Source: Streptomyces populi
GTDB taxonomy: Bacteria > Actinomycetota > Actinomycetes > Streptomycetales > Streptomycetaceae
Assembly: GCF_002911015.1 (NCBI RefSeq)
Contig: NZ_KZ626846.1
Location: 62,001-126,000, forward strand
Direction of reading: 5' to 3'
DNA length: 64,000 bases
The position numbers were made by a program, and so were the translations under genes. Shown in pieces: positions 63,304 to 64,000 of this stretch; position 1 is the stretch's first letter; every line of letters begins with the position of its first letter. The notes below the pieces were generated by a model. The model had not been told where the DNA came from. It saw only the letters and a program-made list of their open reading frames with translations, and did not search any database.

Positions 63304-64000
63304 GACGAGATTTGACCGCGAAGATCGCTTTGGCCTGGTTGATGAGGGGGTAAAAAGTCCGATTGTGCCGGAATCGGATCCTCAACTTGCCTTTGGCAAA
63401 TGGGTTGGTCGAGTGGGGGCGTGTGGCGGGGGCCCGATTCACCGGTGACCCAATTCACGAGACCAAAGGGCATCAAGTCGGCATGGCGGGTAATTCGGGC
63501 ATCTTGCTCGTGGTGGCGGCGGTCGCCGGACCCTCCCGAGGGCGCCGAGCGGCCCTTCGTGCGGCGGGAATTGTGGTGCGGGACACGTCGGAGAGTGCGG
63601 CCCGGTGGCTCGCTCTCCGGCCACCGGGCCGCGTCGATGTGCGGCCGGTTCTCCCACCTCGGATGTCGTGCGGGACCGGCCTGGACGCGAGTCGGGTCCA
63701 GGCGGTCGCAAGGCCAAGTGCGGCCCGCTTGAACGGCGTTCGGCGTTCGGTGTGCGCGCGTCGCGACGGCGCCCGATGCGCACGCCATGCACCGGCGCCC
63801 GGCGTGCGCGCCATGCGTCGGTGCTCGGCGTGCGCGCCATGCGTCGGTGCTCGGCGTACGCGTGTTGTGCCGGTGCGGGCCAGGGCGCGCGGAGGCCGCA
63901 GGGGGTGAACTCCCTTGCTTGCGCGCTCTGTCAGCCGTCCGTGCAAGGGATTCTCTTCCCCCTGGGGATGGGGGCGGCCTCGACGCGGTCCTTGTGGAGG
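63304..64000. other. Right end of the window, no gene supported
   Basis: No convincing gene was found. Open frames are present on both strands, but they are repeats or GC-rich chance frames. It contains a small perfect inverted repeat TTGCCTTTGGCAA at 63387-63399, a region of lower G/C before 63490, and the 26-base repeats at 63784-63861. Confidence 0.45.
63784..63861. repeat. 26-bp tandem repeat, three copies
   Basis: Three adjacent units of the pattern GCCATGCGTCGGTGCTCGGCGTGCGC; units two and three differ by one base, and unit one differs from them at four. A decayed fourth unit may follow. The repeat contains GCGTGCGC-like inverted sequence. It is not part of a supported gene. Confidence 0.8.

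Noticed and set aside
63473-63946. A 157-codon minus-strand frame with His/Ala/Arg repeats
   Set aside because: It is produced by the 26-base tandem repeats and has no ribosome binding site or conserved domain.

Overview
The window is a high-GC chromosomal segment of a Streptomyces. Supporting signs are the strong G/C bias at third codon positions, frequent GTG starts with GTGA/ATGA stop-start overlaps, the futalosine menaquinone gene mqnC, an XRE/DUF397 regulator pair, a 14-gene nuo operon with a Rex-type operator, and an actinobacterial c-di-AMP riboswitch ahead of a cell-wall hydrolase. No tRNA, rRNA, CRISPR array, transposase or phage gene was recognised.

Layout. Bases 1-3000 hold a gene end, an unknown membrane protein and a lipoprotein/secreted-protein pair. 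Bases 3360-9907 are a polymorphic-toxin locus: a possible chaperone-like protein, a 1516-residue Rhs toxin with an AHH-type nuclease tip, and two tandem paralogous candidate immunity genes. Bases 10243-17041 are a Tad (Flp) pilus operon: CpaB-like, TadZ-like, TadA, TadB, TadC, Flp pilin, two TadE-like pseudopilins and a TadG-like protein. Bases 17095-23398, all on the minus strand, form a second antagonism island. It holds WXG-like small proteins, a CdiA-type toxin with a SitI3-like immunity gene, a YwqK/MORN-like protein, an internally deleted paralog of the Rhs-locus chaperone candidate, and an XRE/DUF397 pair. Bases 23793-27733 return to the pilus theme with a membrane LysM-BTAD protein and a TadV-type prepilin peptidase.

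From 27824 onward the genes are largely housekeeping. mqnC, a degenerate amidohydrolase-like gene, menG and a MenJ-like geranylgeranyl reductase serve menaquinone synthesis and tailoring. Between them lie a GH18 lipoprotein and a three-gene polysaccharide unit (small membrane protein, deacetylase-glycosyltransferase fusion, acyltransferase). Bases 40360-56310 are nuoA-N, which feeds electrons from NADH into the menaquinone pool. The end of the window has an unknown secreted repeat protein, recQ, fumarylacetoacetase, a HAD hydrolase, and a LysM-transglycosylase gene behind a c-di-AMP riboswitch.

The most unusual content is the pair of toxin loci. The Rhs and CdiA toxins share an N-terminal layout (WXG-like helical region, then a hydrophobic segment near residue 240) but carry different toxic tips. 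Both loci have associated small-protein families that recur as fragments at 17.5-18.1 kb, and the second island splits the Tad gene set.
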